60,419 nucleotides of DNA from Candidatus Woesearchaeota archaeon. Its GTDB lineage: Archaea > Nanobdellota > Nanobdellia > SCGC-AAA011-G17 > JACPIM01. The translations under genes and the position numbers were made by a program. Where the stretch lies: assembly GCA_016188045.1 (NCBI GenBank), contig JACPIM010000019.1, forward strand, positions 1 to 60,419. The letters are read 5' to 3'. Positions 33,816 through 42,858 of this stretch are shown here, piece after piece (position 1 is the stretch's first letter; each line of letters opens with the position of its first letter). The notes under the pieces are model-generated. The model saw only the letters and a list, made by a program, of their open reading frames with translations. It had not been told where the DNA came from and did no database searches.

Positions 33816-33914
33816 ATGAAAAACATATATGAAGAAGAGGACATAGAAGAAATGTTGGATAGTGATGAAATTTCAGCAGAGGAAGAAGGTTTTATGCTTG
33901 GTTACTTAGATTAA
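33816..33914 (+). CDS. 32-residue acidic protein
   Basis: ATG with AAAGGAGG 5 bases upstream. Very acidic, ending S-A-E-E-E-G-F-M-L-G-Y-L-D. This D-E-I-S-x-E-E-E-G-F-M-x-G-Y type of short acidic protein is familiar from DPANN genomes but has no assigned function. Confidence 0.55.
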   Translation: MKNIYEEEDIEEMLDSDEISAEEEGFMLGYLD

Positions 33915-33953
33915 TCCAAAAAATTATTAAACAAAGAAAAAGCAGATTAAGTT

Positions 33954-34673
33954 ATGACAAACAAGAGATACTTTGAATACTTATATACTCATCCAAACAA
34001 TCCACTATCAAGATTACTGATGGAATTTGGTGATTTTATTTATAGAAATTTTACCAGCGTAATAGATGAAAAAAATCAAAGGATAGTTGATCTGACTGCA
34101 CAAACTCTTAGAACCGCAATATCACTAAATCAGTATAGAGCCAGATTGGAAGTGGGAAATCAGTTATTGAAGGAACAAGCTGAGAGAGAAAGATTAAAAA
34201 AAGAAAATGCGTTGAAAGCATGGAGCCAGCAATATGATCTGGCTCAAAGATTACCTAGAGAACTGCCTGCAAGGGTTTTAGAAATACAAAGGAGAGTTCA
34301 AAAATCAAGAACACCAAGAATATGGGCTGATTTAGAAGGAAAAATACAGATTACTAATCTCCCAAACGGAAACCTGCTCGTTGGCAGAAGTCTTAAGGAC
34401 TATTTAGTTGAAGCTCAATATCCGAATACTGCTAGATCTTATGAAGAGGTAACCGGTATTCAGCATAATAAAAGAATATATGAAATTAAAGATATGGTGC
34501 GATCTGTTGAAGGAGATATATCAATAGGAACTATGGTAAAACTAAAAAAGACAAGGGCAAGAAAAATAAAAAATGCCGAGGAAGGATTATTAAGGAGTAA
34601 AGAAGGATTTTTAAGAAGAACGATTATGGGTTTGCATCATAGAAGACAACAAGCTAAACCCCGAGAAACCTAA
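33954..34673 (+). CDS. Unknown 239-residue protein, coiled coil plus basic tail
   Basis: N-terminal part (about 1-60) globular, about 40-100 helical and charged, and a middle domain (T-N-L-P-N-G-N-L-L-V-G-R-S-L-K-D-Y near 134-150). The C-terminus is rich in Arg/Lys (G-L-H-H-R-R-Q-Q), suggesting nucleic-acid contact. No family recognised. Its end overlaps the true 3' end of the convergent tyw1 gene by 20 bases. Confidence 0.5.
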   Translation: MTNKRYFEYLYTHPNNPLSRLLMEFGDFIYRNFTSVIDEKNQRIVDLTAQTLRTAISLNQYRARLEVGNQLLKEQAERERLKKENALKAWSQQYDLAQRLPRELPARVLEIQRRVQKSRTPRIWADLEGKIQITNLPNGNLLVGRSLKDYLVEAQYPNTARSYEEVTGIQHNKRIYEIKDMVRSVEGDISIGTMVKLKKTRARKIKNAEEGLLRSKEGFLRRTIMGLHHRRQQAKPRET

Positions 34674-35642
34674 AGTCTTTATCTTCTTTTTTTGTCATTA
34701 AAACAACCTGGCTTGGTGGTTGTTCGTCTATAATTTTAAAATCAGTTAACTTGCTTATTTTTTCAGCAAATTTTTTTATTTCTTCATGTCTTGGTGATTG
34801 ATCTTCTCTTAATCTATATCTTGCGTAACCAATGGCATTGCACTTTTTAATTCTAAAAATTTAAATTCATTAGCATTTATTATTTCAGCGTATTTTTCAG
34901 GATCTTTGAAATTCAGTTCTTTAGCAAGTGTTAATCTAATTACGCTTCTATTGAAGTGTTTTAATAAATTTATAGATCCCATTATTCTTTTCCATCCGTT
35001 TTTTCCTAATGGACGGCAAGCCTGGTTAAAAGTTTCTTCATCTGGCGCGGGCAATGTTATATACATCTGAGTTGGCTGACTATCAATTAATTTTTTAACC
35101 ATCTCAGTAAAAGTTCCGTTTGTAACAAGAAAAATAGTCATATCTTTTTTGTGAATCTCATTTATTAATTCAGGCAATCTTGGATACATGCAAGCATCTC
35201 CTGTTAAACTTAATGCAACGTGCTTTGGCTTCATGCTTTCATCCAATTTTTCCTTAATGACTTTATCATAACCATAATAACCAATTAAGGCGTTTCTTTG
35301 TTCTCTTATGAATCCTTCAACTATGTCTTTAGGATTATCAAGAAATTTGATTTTTTTTGGATTGTAATCGATATCTCTCCAGCACCAGGTACATCTTAGA
35401 TTACAAATATCCAAAGTAACTGAAGCTTGGATGCATTGCCAGCTGTTTATACCATAGAATGTATGCTTATAACAGCTTTCATTACCTTTTATTGAACTCT
35501 TACAGAAATGACATAATTTTATTGCAGAATGGTTTCCAACTATCCTATAGCCTTGTTTTGCTAAGTACTTTCTTCTTATTTCCAAGCTTTCATTTTCCAA
35601 TATTTTTTGTTTTGGTGGCTCTTGGAGTACAACTAGTTTCAT
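34654..35642 (-). pseudogene. tyw1: TYW1 (4-demethylwyosine synthase) gene with a one-base frameshift
   Basis: The open frame (34809-35642, 277 codons) has the radical-SAM C80-x3-C84-x2-C87 in C-N-L-R-C-T-W-C and an extra N-terminal cluster (C44, C47, C57). It ends abruptly after L-K-S-A-M-P-L. In the other frame from about 34833 the expected C-terminus continues (G-Y-A-R-Y-R-L-R-E-D-Q-S-P, then H-E-E-I-K-K-F-A) to a stop at 34654. Two leftover bases (GG, 34834-34835) mark a missing base. The enzyme modifies G37 of tRNA-Phe. The gene is probably intact with a base missing in the assembly. Confidence 0.82.
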
Positions 35643-35704
35643 AAAATGAAGAAAGAAAACAAAATTTATAAATTTTATTAAAAAAAAGAACAGAAAAAGA
35701 AAAT

Positions 35705-35770
35705 TTATCTTCTTTTTCTTTTTGACTTTTTACCTGATCTCTTCTTAGCCTTTTTTCTTTTTTTAGCCAT
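35705..35770 (-). CDS. 21-residue Lys/Arg-rich protein
   Basis: ATG at 35770 (minus) with GAGGTGATAAT directly upstream, a strong ribosome-binding site. The peptide is M-A-K-K-R-K-K-A-K-K then more K/R, with almost no other residues. Such tiny basic proteins may bind rRNA or DNA. The longer overlapping frame to 35590 is not used because this one has the Shine-Dalgarno. Confidence 0.5.
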   Translation of the reverse strand: MAKKRKKAKKRSGKKSKRKRR

Positions 35771-35839
35771 ATTATCACCTCTTTAATAAATATTATTAAT
35801 ATTTTATAGTGATTTTTTATTTAAATAGTTTTCCTTTTA

Positions 35840-36628
35840 CTAATTCTTCAGAAAAATTTTCTGAAAATTCATAAAAATATTTTTCTCAACTTCATCTTTG
35901 TCTAATTTTTTTATTTCAGAAATTTTTTCAACAGTTTTTTTCACGAAAATCGGTTCGTTTCTATTTTCACCTAATGGGGGAGCGTATGGAGAATCTGTTT
36001 CTGTTAATAACTGATTAATGTTTACTTTTTCACAGACTAACTGAAAATGCTGCAATCTGTCAATATTGCATGGAATTGAGAAACTCCATCCGTTATCTTC
36101 TATTCTTTTGACTAGTTTCATGCTTCCAGAAAAGAAATGCATTACAATGTTATTGTGTTTGCAACTTTCTAATAACTCAACACATAACTGCTCTGCTTTT
36201 CTTGAATGAACAACTAAGGGTTTATTTATTTTCTCGCTTAGTTCTATTATTTTCATGAAAACTTTTTTTTGATCTTCTATTTTAGAATTTTCTATAGAGT
36301 TATCCAAGCCAACTTCAGAAATCGCATTTATTTTGCCTTTATTTTTCTTGATAAATTCCAGTTCTTCATCAACATTAAATTTTATAGGTTTCCTGCCTAA
36401 ATATTCTTCATCAGTTTGAATATTAACCGCATCAAAAGGATACATGCCTAAGGCTGCTTTAACAACATCATTATATTTCTTGCTGATTTCCAAAACTTTT
36501 CTGTTGGAGTCTTTATTAACACCACAAGTTATAACCAAAACTTTATTTTCTCTGCATCTTTCTATTACTTTATCTAGATCCGTATAGTATCTAGTGTGGT
36601 CAAGGTGTGCATGACAATCTATTAACAT
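35840..36628 (-). CDS. tatD: TatD family metal-dependent hydrolase
   Basis: 262 residues. I-D-C-H-A-H-L-D at 3-10, A-I-S-E-V-G-L-D near 98-105, V-V-H-S-R-K near 138-143, and T-E-T-D-S-P-Y near 210-216 supply the two-metal site of TatD-type 3'-5' nucleases. Cytosolic. DNA repair or RNA turnover are known roles of the family. Confidence 0.9.
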   Translation of the reverse strand: MLIDCHAHLDHTRYYTDLDKVIERCRENKVLVITCGVNKDSNRKVLEISKKYNDVVKAALGMYPFDAVNIQTDEEYLGRKPIKFNVDEELEFIKKNKGKINAISEVGLDNSIENSKIEDQKKVFMKIIELSEKINKPLVVHSRKAEQLCVELLESCKHNNIVMHFFSGSMKLVKRIEDNGWSFSIPCNIDRLQHFQLVCEKVNINQLLTETDSPYAPPLGENRNEPIFVKKTVEKISEIKKLDKDEVEKNIFMNFQKIFLKN

Positions 36629-36665
36629 AGAAGTAAAATAAAAATAATTTGGTTTATATTATTTA

Positions 36666-37862
36666 CTAAACAACTAAACTAATAAGAAAACTGAAAAATT
36701 TGGATATCCAAGGCAACAATTTGGCTAACCATGGCAATAAGTTTATGAATATTAATAATAAAAGCAAGAGGCTAACAAATGACCATATTTTTCTTGATTT
36801 TTTTTCATCTTTAGTTATGCCTAATAATAAAGCATAAAACATTCTTCCGCCGTCTACCGGGCCTAGAGGAAGTAAATTAAACAAGCCAACACCAATGTTA
36901 ACCATTCCTAGCCACATTATTAATAACTGGAACCAGTTGAAAACTTTTCCGAAAAATTCACTATAACCTTGTTTTATTCTTGTTTGTAAATTTATATTAA
37001 TGCCAATTAATCCCCTATTGCTTTTTTCATCTTTTACCGCTTTAATTTTAAATTCTCCCTGATCTGTGTTTAGCATGACTGTATTTTCCGGCTTAATTTC
37101 GTTAAACATTTTTTCCAGAGAATTTATACTAGAACCAATTACTTTTTGTTCATTTAAACTAATAATTTCAAAAGGAACTTTTAATCCAGAAGCTTCTGCC
37201 GGCAATCCTGCTGTAAAATTGTCTACTGTTAATTTATCAACAACAAATAAATTTCCCTGGATTGGGACCATAATAAACAGAAAAAATAAGGAAAATAAAG
37301 CACCCAAAATTAAATTTGAGTAAGGACCTGCTGAAAACATGCTTAATTGTGCTGCTTTGCCTGCTTTTGAGACCTGTTTTTCATCAGGTTCAACAAAAGC
37401 CAATAATATCGGACCAATGAAGCCAACGCCAGAGCTGTTGACTTTTAGTTTGTATAATCTTGCAATAACTCCATGAGAAAATTCATGAACTGTTGCAACT
37501 ACGAATATTGCAATTATCCAATGCCAAAAACTTAGAGTTGGCAATCCCGGAATTTTAACTCCTGGTAATACAGGGGCTATTTGCGGAACTGCTCCTTCAA
37601 CAAATATTAATTCAATGGTCCATTTTAATAATGAAAAAGCAATTAGTAACATGCCGGTAAAACCGAAGAAAATACCTGAGTAACCCAGATATTTTAGCAA
37701 ACGAGGAAACTTATTAGAAATTTTATCCATTAATTTTAATCCAATCTTTGTTTTGTAAAGAGCAATTATTCTTGCCTGGACTTCCCACTTATCCCGTGTT
37801 TTAAAAAAAATTAGAACTATGACACCATAAAATAATATTGCGAATAATAAATCTAAATTCAT
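36666..37862 (-). CDS. Site-2 protease (M50) with PDZ domain
   Basis: 398 residues. Zinc motif H126-E-F-S-H130 in a TM, the second ligand in L-L-P-L-G-P-V-D-G-G-R-M near 337-348, a PDZ-like domain between (about 200-300) and several further TMs. It cleaves within the membrane and often releases regulators. A hairpin repeat identical to that of rpl1 lies 15 bases upstream of the start. Confidence 0.92.
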   Translation of the reverse strand: MNLDLLFAILFYGVIVLIFFKTRDKWEVQARIIALYKTKIGLKLMDKISNKFPRLLKYLGYSGIFFGFTGMLLIAFSLLKWTIELIFVEGAVPQIAPVLPGVKIPGLPTLSFWHWIIAIFVVATVHEFSHGVIARLYKLKVNSSGVGFIGPILLAFVEPDEKQVSKAGKAAQLSMFSAGPYSNLILGALFSLFFLFIMVPIQGNLFVVDKLTVDNFTAGLPAEASGLKVPFEIISLNEQKVIGSSINSLEKMFNEIKPENTVMLNTDQGEFKIKAVKDEKSNRGLIGININLQTRIKQGYSEFFGKVFNWFQLLIMWLGMVNIGVGLFNLLPLGPVDGGRMFYALLLGITKDEKKSRKIWSFVSLLLLLLIFINLLPWLAKLLPWISKFFSFLISLVV

Positions 37863-37876
37863 AATATCCTCTTTTT

Positions 37877-37906
37877 ATAAGAAACTACGTTTCTTATCAT
37901 CTTCCT
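37877..37906 (-). repeat. 30-bp hairpin repeat upstream of the site-2 protease, copy 2
   Basis: Identical over 30 bases to 21886-21915, including the 9-bp arms ATAAGAAAC/GTTTCTTAT and flanking CATCTTCCT. Flanks differ on both sides, so the match is confined to the element. In the minus-strand transcript it sits 15 bases before the protease start and just after the eL40 stop. Confidence 0.8.
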
Positions 37907-37918
37907 AACTTAATTTCA

Positions 37919-38101
37919 TTAAGTTGGACCTGCCTTTGTCACTCCTTTCTTTATTGGTCTAAAATTTCTCTTGCCGCATTTTTTACACTTTAACTCTTTT
38001 AAGTTGATTTTTTTTGGAATGCTCCTCATTTTAGTATTGCAGCTTCTGCATACGTATACGTTATGAAACAATCTTTTTGATGCTTCTGGAAACTTGACCA
38101 T
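37919..38101 (-). CDS. rpl40e: Ribosomal protein eL40
   Basis: 60 residues. Zinc ribbon C-R-S-C near 18-21 and C-K-K-C near 39-42, with basic flanks and R-P-I-K-K-G at the end, as in archaeal L40e. It follows the aIF5A gene by one base, a two-gene translation operon. Confidence 0.92.
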   Translation of the reverse strand: MVKFPEASKRLFHNVYVCRSCNTKMRSIPKKINLKELKCKKCGKRNFRPIKKGVTKAGPT

Positions 38102-38102
38102 T

Positions 38103-38498
38103 TTATCCTCTTACTTCCTTCATGACTTTATCATTCAAAACAATCCAGTATAACACTTCTTTACCTTCTGTAACCTTGTCTTTCAATTCTTCAGGAATTT
38201 TTAAATCAAATGTTTCATAGCTTTCACTGTCCATTACATTGGCAATATCATCGTGAACGCTTAGGACCTGGGCGTTTTTTTTCTCTATTATCGGAGAGAA
38301 TAATTTACCATGACCTGGCAGCACTATGATTTTTTTTTGCCCCTGTATCATCCCAACTGCTTCTATTCTAACTTTGGAATGGCCATGTTTTCCTGGTTTT
38401 GAAGTTTGCACGTCTCTAACAATGCAAGCAATATCATCAATAATCACATAGCTTCCCTTTTTTAAACTGGTAGCTATCACTTGTTTTGTCTCTGACAT
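38103..38498 (-). CDS. eif5a: Translation factor aIF5A
   Basis: 131 residues from the ATG at 38498 (the TTG at 38504 is the upstream option). The hypusination loop T-S-K-P-G-K-H-G-H-S-K with the modifiable Lys is intact, and the C-terminal OB fold is complete. It rescues ribosomes at difficult peptide bonds. Co-transcribed with eL40. Confidence 0.96.
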   Translation of the reverse strand: MSETKQVIATSLKKGSYVIIDDIACIVRDVQTSKPGKHGHSKVRIEAVGMIQGQKKIIVLPGHGKLFSPIIEKKNAQVLSVHDDIANVMDSESYETFDLKIPEELKDKVTEGKEVLYWIVLNDKVMKEVRG

Positions 38499-38580
38499 AA
38501 ACAATAAGATGAAAATTTTATTTATAAGACTTTTGGTTTTTCTAAATCAAAAATTTTAAAAACAGACTAATAAAAATATA

Positions 38581-39222
38581 ATGATGGTTTTAAAAGAAAA
38601 AGATTTTATTGAGCTGGATTTTGTAGCTAGAGACAAAGAAACAAATAAGATATTTGATTTGACAGATGAAACTTTAGCAAAAAAAGAAAAACTGTATAAT
38701 AAAGACATGAGTTATGGTCCTGTGACAATTTGTTTGGGAGAAAATCAGATAATAAAAGGGATAGATTTCTTTTTGATTGGCAAAGAGATAAATAAAGAGT
38801 ATAAGGTTGAAATTAAACCTGAAGAAGGGTTTGGAAAAAAAGATCCAAAATTATTAAGGTTAATACCACTAAAGATATTTAAAAAACAGAACATAGTTCC
38901 ATTTCCTGGATTGCAGGTTAACATAGATGGCTTATTTGGGATTGTGAGAACTGTTTCTTCCGGGAGATCTATTGTTGATTTTAATCATCCTTTGGCTGGA
39001 CACGAATTAATTTATGAGGTTAAAGTTAATAGATTAGTCACAGATGACAAGGAAAAGGTTGTTTCTTTATTAACTTTCTTTTTAAAATCTCCTGAAATTG
39101 AATTAAAAGAAGGCACATTAACAATAAAATCAAAAATAACTGAGCCAATACAGAAAATGCTGGAAGAAAGGATAAAAAAACTTATTCCTGGTGTAAAAGA
39201 GATAAAATTTGAGAATAAATAA
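38581..39222 (+). CDS. FKBP-type peptidyl-prolyl isomerase with IF domain
   Basis: 213 residues. FKBP halves (Y-G-P-V-T-I-C-L-G near 43 and H-P-L-A-G-H-E-L-I-Y-E-V near 138-149) flank an inserted domain with K-P-E-E-G-F-G. A C-terminal extension of about 60 residues matches the long archaeal FKBPs. It is a folding catalyst and chaperone. ATG codons at 38581 and 38584 are both possible. Confidence 0.88.
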   Translation: MMVLKEKDFIELDFVARDKETNKIFDLTDETLAKKEKLYNKDMSYGPVTICLGENQIIKGIDFFLIGKEINKEYKVEIKPEEGFGKKDPKLLRLIPLKIFKKQNIVPFPGLQVNIDGLFGIVRTVSSGRSIVDFNHPLAGHELIYEVKVNRLVTDDKEKVVSLLTFFLKSPEIELKEGTLTIKSKITEPIQKMLEERIKKLIPGVKEIKFENK

Positions 39223-39267
39223 CAAAGTATAAATAAGTTTAAATATATCCAATATATTAGTTTTACT

Positions 39268-40347
39268 ATGGTGCTACCTACAGACAAGAGGAAATCAACT
39301 GAAGAGATTGATAGGGAGTTAGAAGAGATATTAGCCAGGCAGAAAGCCAAGATAAAGGTTGTTGGCGCCGGTGGTGGCGGAAATAACACCATAAACAGAA
39401 TAACTGAGGTTGGCATTATAGGTGCTGAAACTATTGCCGTGAATACTGATGCACAGGACTTACTTTATTGCAATTCTGATCAGAAGATTTTAATCGGAAG
39501 AGAAGTTACTGGTGGCCTTGGTGCTGGTTCTATACCTGAAGTTGGTGAGGAAGCAGCCAGAGAAACAGAGCACGAAATTAAAGCTAAGCTTCAAGGTGCT
39601 GATATGGTTTTTATAACTGCAGGAATGGGAGGTGGAACTGGAACTGGCTCTGCTCCCGTGATCGCTGAGATGGCTAAAAAACTAGGGTGCCTGACTGTCG
39701 CAATTGTAACTATGCCTTTTGAAATGGAAGGGGCAAGAAGAATTGAAAATGCTGTAAAAGGATTGGAGAAATTAGAATCTAATGTAGATACTTTAATTGT
39801 AATACCGAATGATAAGCTATTGGAATTGGCTCCTGACTTGCCATTGCAAACTGCTTTTAAAATTGCAGATGAGATTTTGACTAATGCTGTTAAGGGAATA
39901 GCTGAATTAGTAACTAAAGCGGGATTAGTTAACTTGGATTTTGCGGATATAAGAACTGTAATGGGAAATGGTGGTGTTGCTTTGATAGGTGTTGGAGAAT
40001 CTGACACTGATAACAGGGCTGTTGAAGCTGTTAACAAAGCAATAGGAAATCCATTATTAGATGTTGATATTTCTGGAGCAAATGGCGCATTGATTAATGT
40101 TTCTGGTGGACCGGATATGACTTTGGAAGAAGCCAAGAAAGTAGTTGAAACTGTTTCTAATAAATTATCTGAAGAATCCAGGATAATCTGGGGCGCTCAA
40201 ATTTCAGAAGATTTAGCGAATACGGTAAAAGTTATGCTGATAGTTACTGGTGTAAGTTCTCCGCAGATATTTGGGGCTAAGCAAAAAAGATCACAAATGC
40301 TGAAGAAAGAAATGGAATCTGATTTGGGAATTGAGTTTATTAACTAA
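39268..40347 (+). CDS. ftsZ: Cell division GTPase FtsZ
   Basis: 359 residues. The tubulin signature [11 protein letters not shown]-terminal G-A-G-G-G-G-N-N-T and T7 loop N-L-D-F-A-D-I are all present. The short tail lacks the bacterial C-terminal FtsA/ZipA peptide. The partner SepF is encoded at 46034. An upstream TATA-like TTTAAATATA lies at 39239-39248. Confidence 0.97.
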   Translation: MVLPTDKRKSTEEIDRELEEILARQKAKIKVVGAGGGGNNTINRITEVGIIGAETIAVNTDAQDLLYCNSDQKILIGREVTGGLGAGSIPEVGEEAARETEHEIKAKLQGADMVFITAGMGGGTGTGSAPVIAEMAKKLGCLTVAIVTMPFEMEGARRIENAVKGLEKLESNVDTLIVIPNDKLLELAPDLPLQTAFKIADEILTNAVKGIAELVTKAGLVNLDFADIRTVMGNGGVALIGVGESDTDNRAVEAVNKAIGNPLLDVDISGANGALINVSGGPDMTLEEAKKVVETVSNKLSEESRIIWGAQISEDLANTVKVMLIVTGVSSPQIFGAKQKRSQMLKKEMESDLGIEFIN

Positions 40348-40348
40348 A

Positions 40349-40729
40349 ATGGAATCCATATACAAAGTTGGAGCAATTGTTCTTAATGATAAAAAACAAC
40401 TTCTTGTTGTAAGAAAAAAATTCAAAGACAGAACAGAGTATATAATACCAGGTGGGCGCCAAGAAAAAAATGAAAATGATTATGAAACATTAGCCCGAGA
40501 ATTATTAGAAGAATTAGGAGTGAAAGTTATTTCTAAAGAGTTCTTTGGTAAATTTAATGAACAGGCAATATTTGAGAATATTCCGTTAACAATGAGCGTA
40601 TACAGGGTGGAAATAGAAGGGGTACCTAAGCCACAGTCAGAAATAAAAGAATATGTCTGGATTGATAAAGAGTATGGATCAAAGGGAATTTCCCTCGGTA
40701 CTGTATTATCCAAGCATATAATCCCGTAA
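40349..40729 (+). CDS. NUDIX hydrolase
   Basis: 126 residues from the ATG at 40349, one base after the ftsZ stop. The full NUDIX box G-x5-E-x7-R-E-L-x-E-E-x-G-V is at about 37-59. It hydrolyses a nucleoside diphosphate-linked compound; the substrate is unknown. Its position suggests read-through from ftsZ. About 114 bases after it are empty. Confidence 0.88.
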   Translation: MESIYKVGAIVLNDKKQLLVVRKKFKDRTEYIIPGGRQEKNENDYETLARELLEELGVKVISKEFFGKFNEQAIFENIPLTMSVYRVEIEGVPKPQSEIKEYVWIDKEYGSKGISLGTVLSKHIIP

Positions 40730-40843
40730 CTTGTTAAGATAGGGGATATGTAGGGTAAAAAGAGATGGAATCTGGTTTAGTAATAATTAATTCTAATTGA
40801 AGTTATCAAAAAATTTAAAAAAGAGAAGTATTTAGATTTATAG

Positions 40844-41071
40844 ATGCTTAATTTAAAAAAATTAATTATAGGAATTATTATTTTAATTATTGGTTTAATT
40901 TTAAAATTTCCTAGTAAATATGAGTCCTTGCCGTTGCAATACAGAATCTTAGGTTTGGGTCCTTATTTATCAGAAGCATAATACAACACAATAAACCTAA
41001 TTTCTTATGTCATTATTTTATCAATAGCATATTTATTATTTATAGCTTATAACAAGATAACCAGAAATTAA
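40844..41071 (+). pseudogene. Two-TM small protein interrupted by an in-frame stop
   Basis: ATG at 40844 reads 45 codons (TM at about 7-20, then G-L-G-P-Y-L-S-E-A) to a TAA at 40979-40981. The same frame continues at once with a second TM (L-I-S-Y-V-I-I-L-S-I-A-Y) and ends I-T-R-N at 41071. A single changed base would restore a 75-residue protein. Either a nonsense mutation, an assembly error or two micro-genes. Confidence 0.45.
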
Positions 41072-41099
41072 TCCTAATACATTTTTAGTTTTCTTTGTC

Positions 41100-41477
41100 T
41101 CACTTTTTTCTGATTTTTTTAAGTTCTAAGGATTCACCACCTATTGCTTCAATTCCACTTTTCTCAGTTCTGATCCTTATACAATCTTCCAAAGGTAAAA
41201 CAAATATTTTACCATCACCTATATTTCCAGTTCTTGCTCCTCTTATTATTGCTTTAATAGTGCTATCGACAAAACTGTCGTTTACTGCTATCTCAATTTT
41301 AACTTTTCTTAACAAGTTGACTTCTTCAATTAAACCCCTGAATTCTATTGGATAACCTTTTTGCTCACCAGCTCCACGGACGTCTGTTACAGTCATTCTA
41401 TACACTTTTTCATCCCATAATGCTTTTTTTACATCAGGAAGTTTTTCTGGCCTTACTATTGCAATTATATATTTCAT
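41100..41477 (-). CDS. glnK: PII nitrogen regulatory protein GlnK
   Basis: 125 residues. PII signatures T-V-T-D-V-R-G-A-G near 29-37, the T-loop and the C-terminal [13 protein letters not shown] block are complete. The T-loop lacks the usual uridylylated Tyr51 context. It senses ATP/ADP and 2-oxoglutarate and plugs the Amt channel. It lies 8 bases after amt. Confidence 0.95.
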   Translation of the reverse strand: MKYIIAIVRPEKLPDVKKALWDEKVYRMTVTDVRGAGEQKGYPIEFRGLIEEVNLLRKVKIEIAVNDSFVDSTIKAIIRGARTGNIGDGKIFVLPLEDCIRIRTEKSGIEAIGGESLELKKIRKK

Positions 41478-41485
41478 AATTTACC

Positions 41486-42811
41486 TCAATTATTTGTAGC
41501 TGAAATAGGAAAGTCTGCATATGCTTCTGTATTATGTTCTGATAAATCCAATCCCTTTAATTCTTCCTCTCTACTTACTCTTAAACCAATTATTGAGTCT
41601 ATTATTTTAAAAAATACTAGCATAATACTAAAAGTCCATAAAAACACGGATATTACTCCAATGAATTGACTTACTAATTGTGATATTCCCCCACCAAAAA
41701 ATAATCCATTTATTCCACCGAATTCTTTTTGAGCGAATAATCCAACTGCTAAAGTTCCCCAAACTCCATTTATGGCATGACAAGAAACTGCACCAACTGG
41801 ATCATCTATTTTTATTCTATCAAAGAAGCTGACAGAAAAAACGTACAATATTCCAGCTATTAAACCAATTATTATAGAACTTAAGGGGCTTACATTTGCG
41901 GTACCTGCAGTAATTGCAACTAAACCGCCAAGAGTTCCTCCTAGAGTTAAGCTAACATCTGGTTTTTTGTATCTTATCCATGAAGTCAGTAAAGAACCTA
42001 TGGCTCCTGCTGAAGCTCCCAAAGTTGTAGTAACCGCAATTGTAGCTATACTCCAATTAGTACCTGCAACTGTAGAGCCAGGATTAAATCCATACCAGCC
42101 GAACCACAATAAGAACACACCTAAGGCAGCCAATGTTAATGAATGTCCTCTTATTGGTTTTACACTGTTATTCATATATTTTCCTATTCTTGGGCCTAAT
42201 ATAATCGTGCCTGCTAATGCAGCCCATCCACCAACACTATGAACTACTGTAGAACCAGCAAAATCAATCATTGGGGTTGATAATTTAGCTAACCAACCTC
42301 CACCCCAAATCCAATGACCAACGACTGGGTATACAAGGGCACTAATGAATATAGAATAAAATATGTAACCATTAAATTTTATTCTTTCTGCAACAGCTCC
42401 AGAGACTATTGTAGCTGCTGTTGCAGCGAAAACAACTTGAAACATCCAATAAGCATATTGCCATAAATCTGAACCATTATTTGCACTACTTAAAAAAAAT
42501 CCTTCTGTGCCAAAAAATAGATTTCCCGCACCAAACATAATGGCATAACCAACTGCCCAAAATGCTACTGCACCAAAGCAGAAATCAATTAGGTTTTTCA
42601 TCATGATATTACCGGCATTTTTTGCTCTTGTAAAACCAGTTTCAACCAGTGCAAATCCGGCTTGCATTATAAAAACCAAAAAAGCAGCTATTAAAGTCCA
42701 AACAAGATCAATAGATTTTGCATTATTCTCTGGTGTTGCTTCATATGCTAAAACCAAACTAATACTAAAAATTATAGACAAAATGATTGAGATAATTACT
42801 TTTAATTTCAT
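41486..42811 (-). CDS. amt: Ammonium transporter Amt
   Basis: 441 residues, 11 TMs after an N-terminal signal-like helix. Conserved blocks D-F-A-G-S-T-V-V-H, F-G-W-Y-G-F-N-P-G-S and the twin-His pore region (H-S-V-G-G near 190; A-I-N-G-V-W near 345) are present. The first gene of amt-glnK; its promoter is shared with the divergent Lrp gene. Confidence 0.96.
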   Translation of the reverse strand: MKLKVIISIILSIIFSISLVLAYEATPENNAKSIDLVWTLIAAFLVFIMQAGFALVETGFTRAKNAGNIMMKNLIDFCFGAVAFWAVGYAIMFGAGNLFFGTEGFFLSSANNGSDLWQYAYWMFQVVFAATAATIVSGAVAERIKFNGYIFYSIFISALVYPVVGHWIWGGGWLAKLSTPMIDFAGSTVVHSVGGWAALAGTIILGPRIGKYMNNSVKPIRGHSLTLAALGVFLLWFGWYGFNPGSTVAGTNWSIATIAVTTTLGASAGAIGSLLTSWIRYKKPDVSLTLGGTLGGLVAITAGTANVSPLSSIIIGLIAGILYVFSVSFFDRIKIDDPVGAVSCHAINGVWGTLAVGLFAQKEFGGINGLFFGGGISQLVSQFIGVISVFLWTFSIMLVFFKIIDSIIGLRVSREEELKGLDLSEHNTEAYADFPISATNN

Positions 42812-42858
42812 TGATATTATGAAAAAATTAATAATTATATATATTTTTTCTAAATTTT

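Noticed and set aside
16388..34835. Programmed frameshifting as the cause of the three single-base shifts
   Set aside because: There is no shared slippery heptamer or downstream structure. Two of the sites lie at short G runs and the third has no slippery motif, which fits assembly error better.
21886..37906. The 30-bp hairpin as a CRISPR repeat
   Set aside because: Only single copies at two distant loci, no spacers and no cas genes in the window.
40979..40981. Stop-codon reassignment
   Set aside because: Only one case and TAA, TAG and TGA all end well-defined genes elsewhere in the window.
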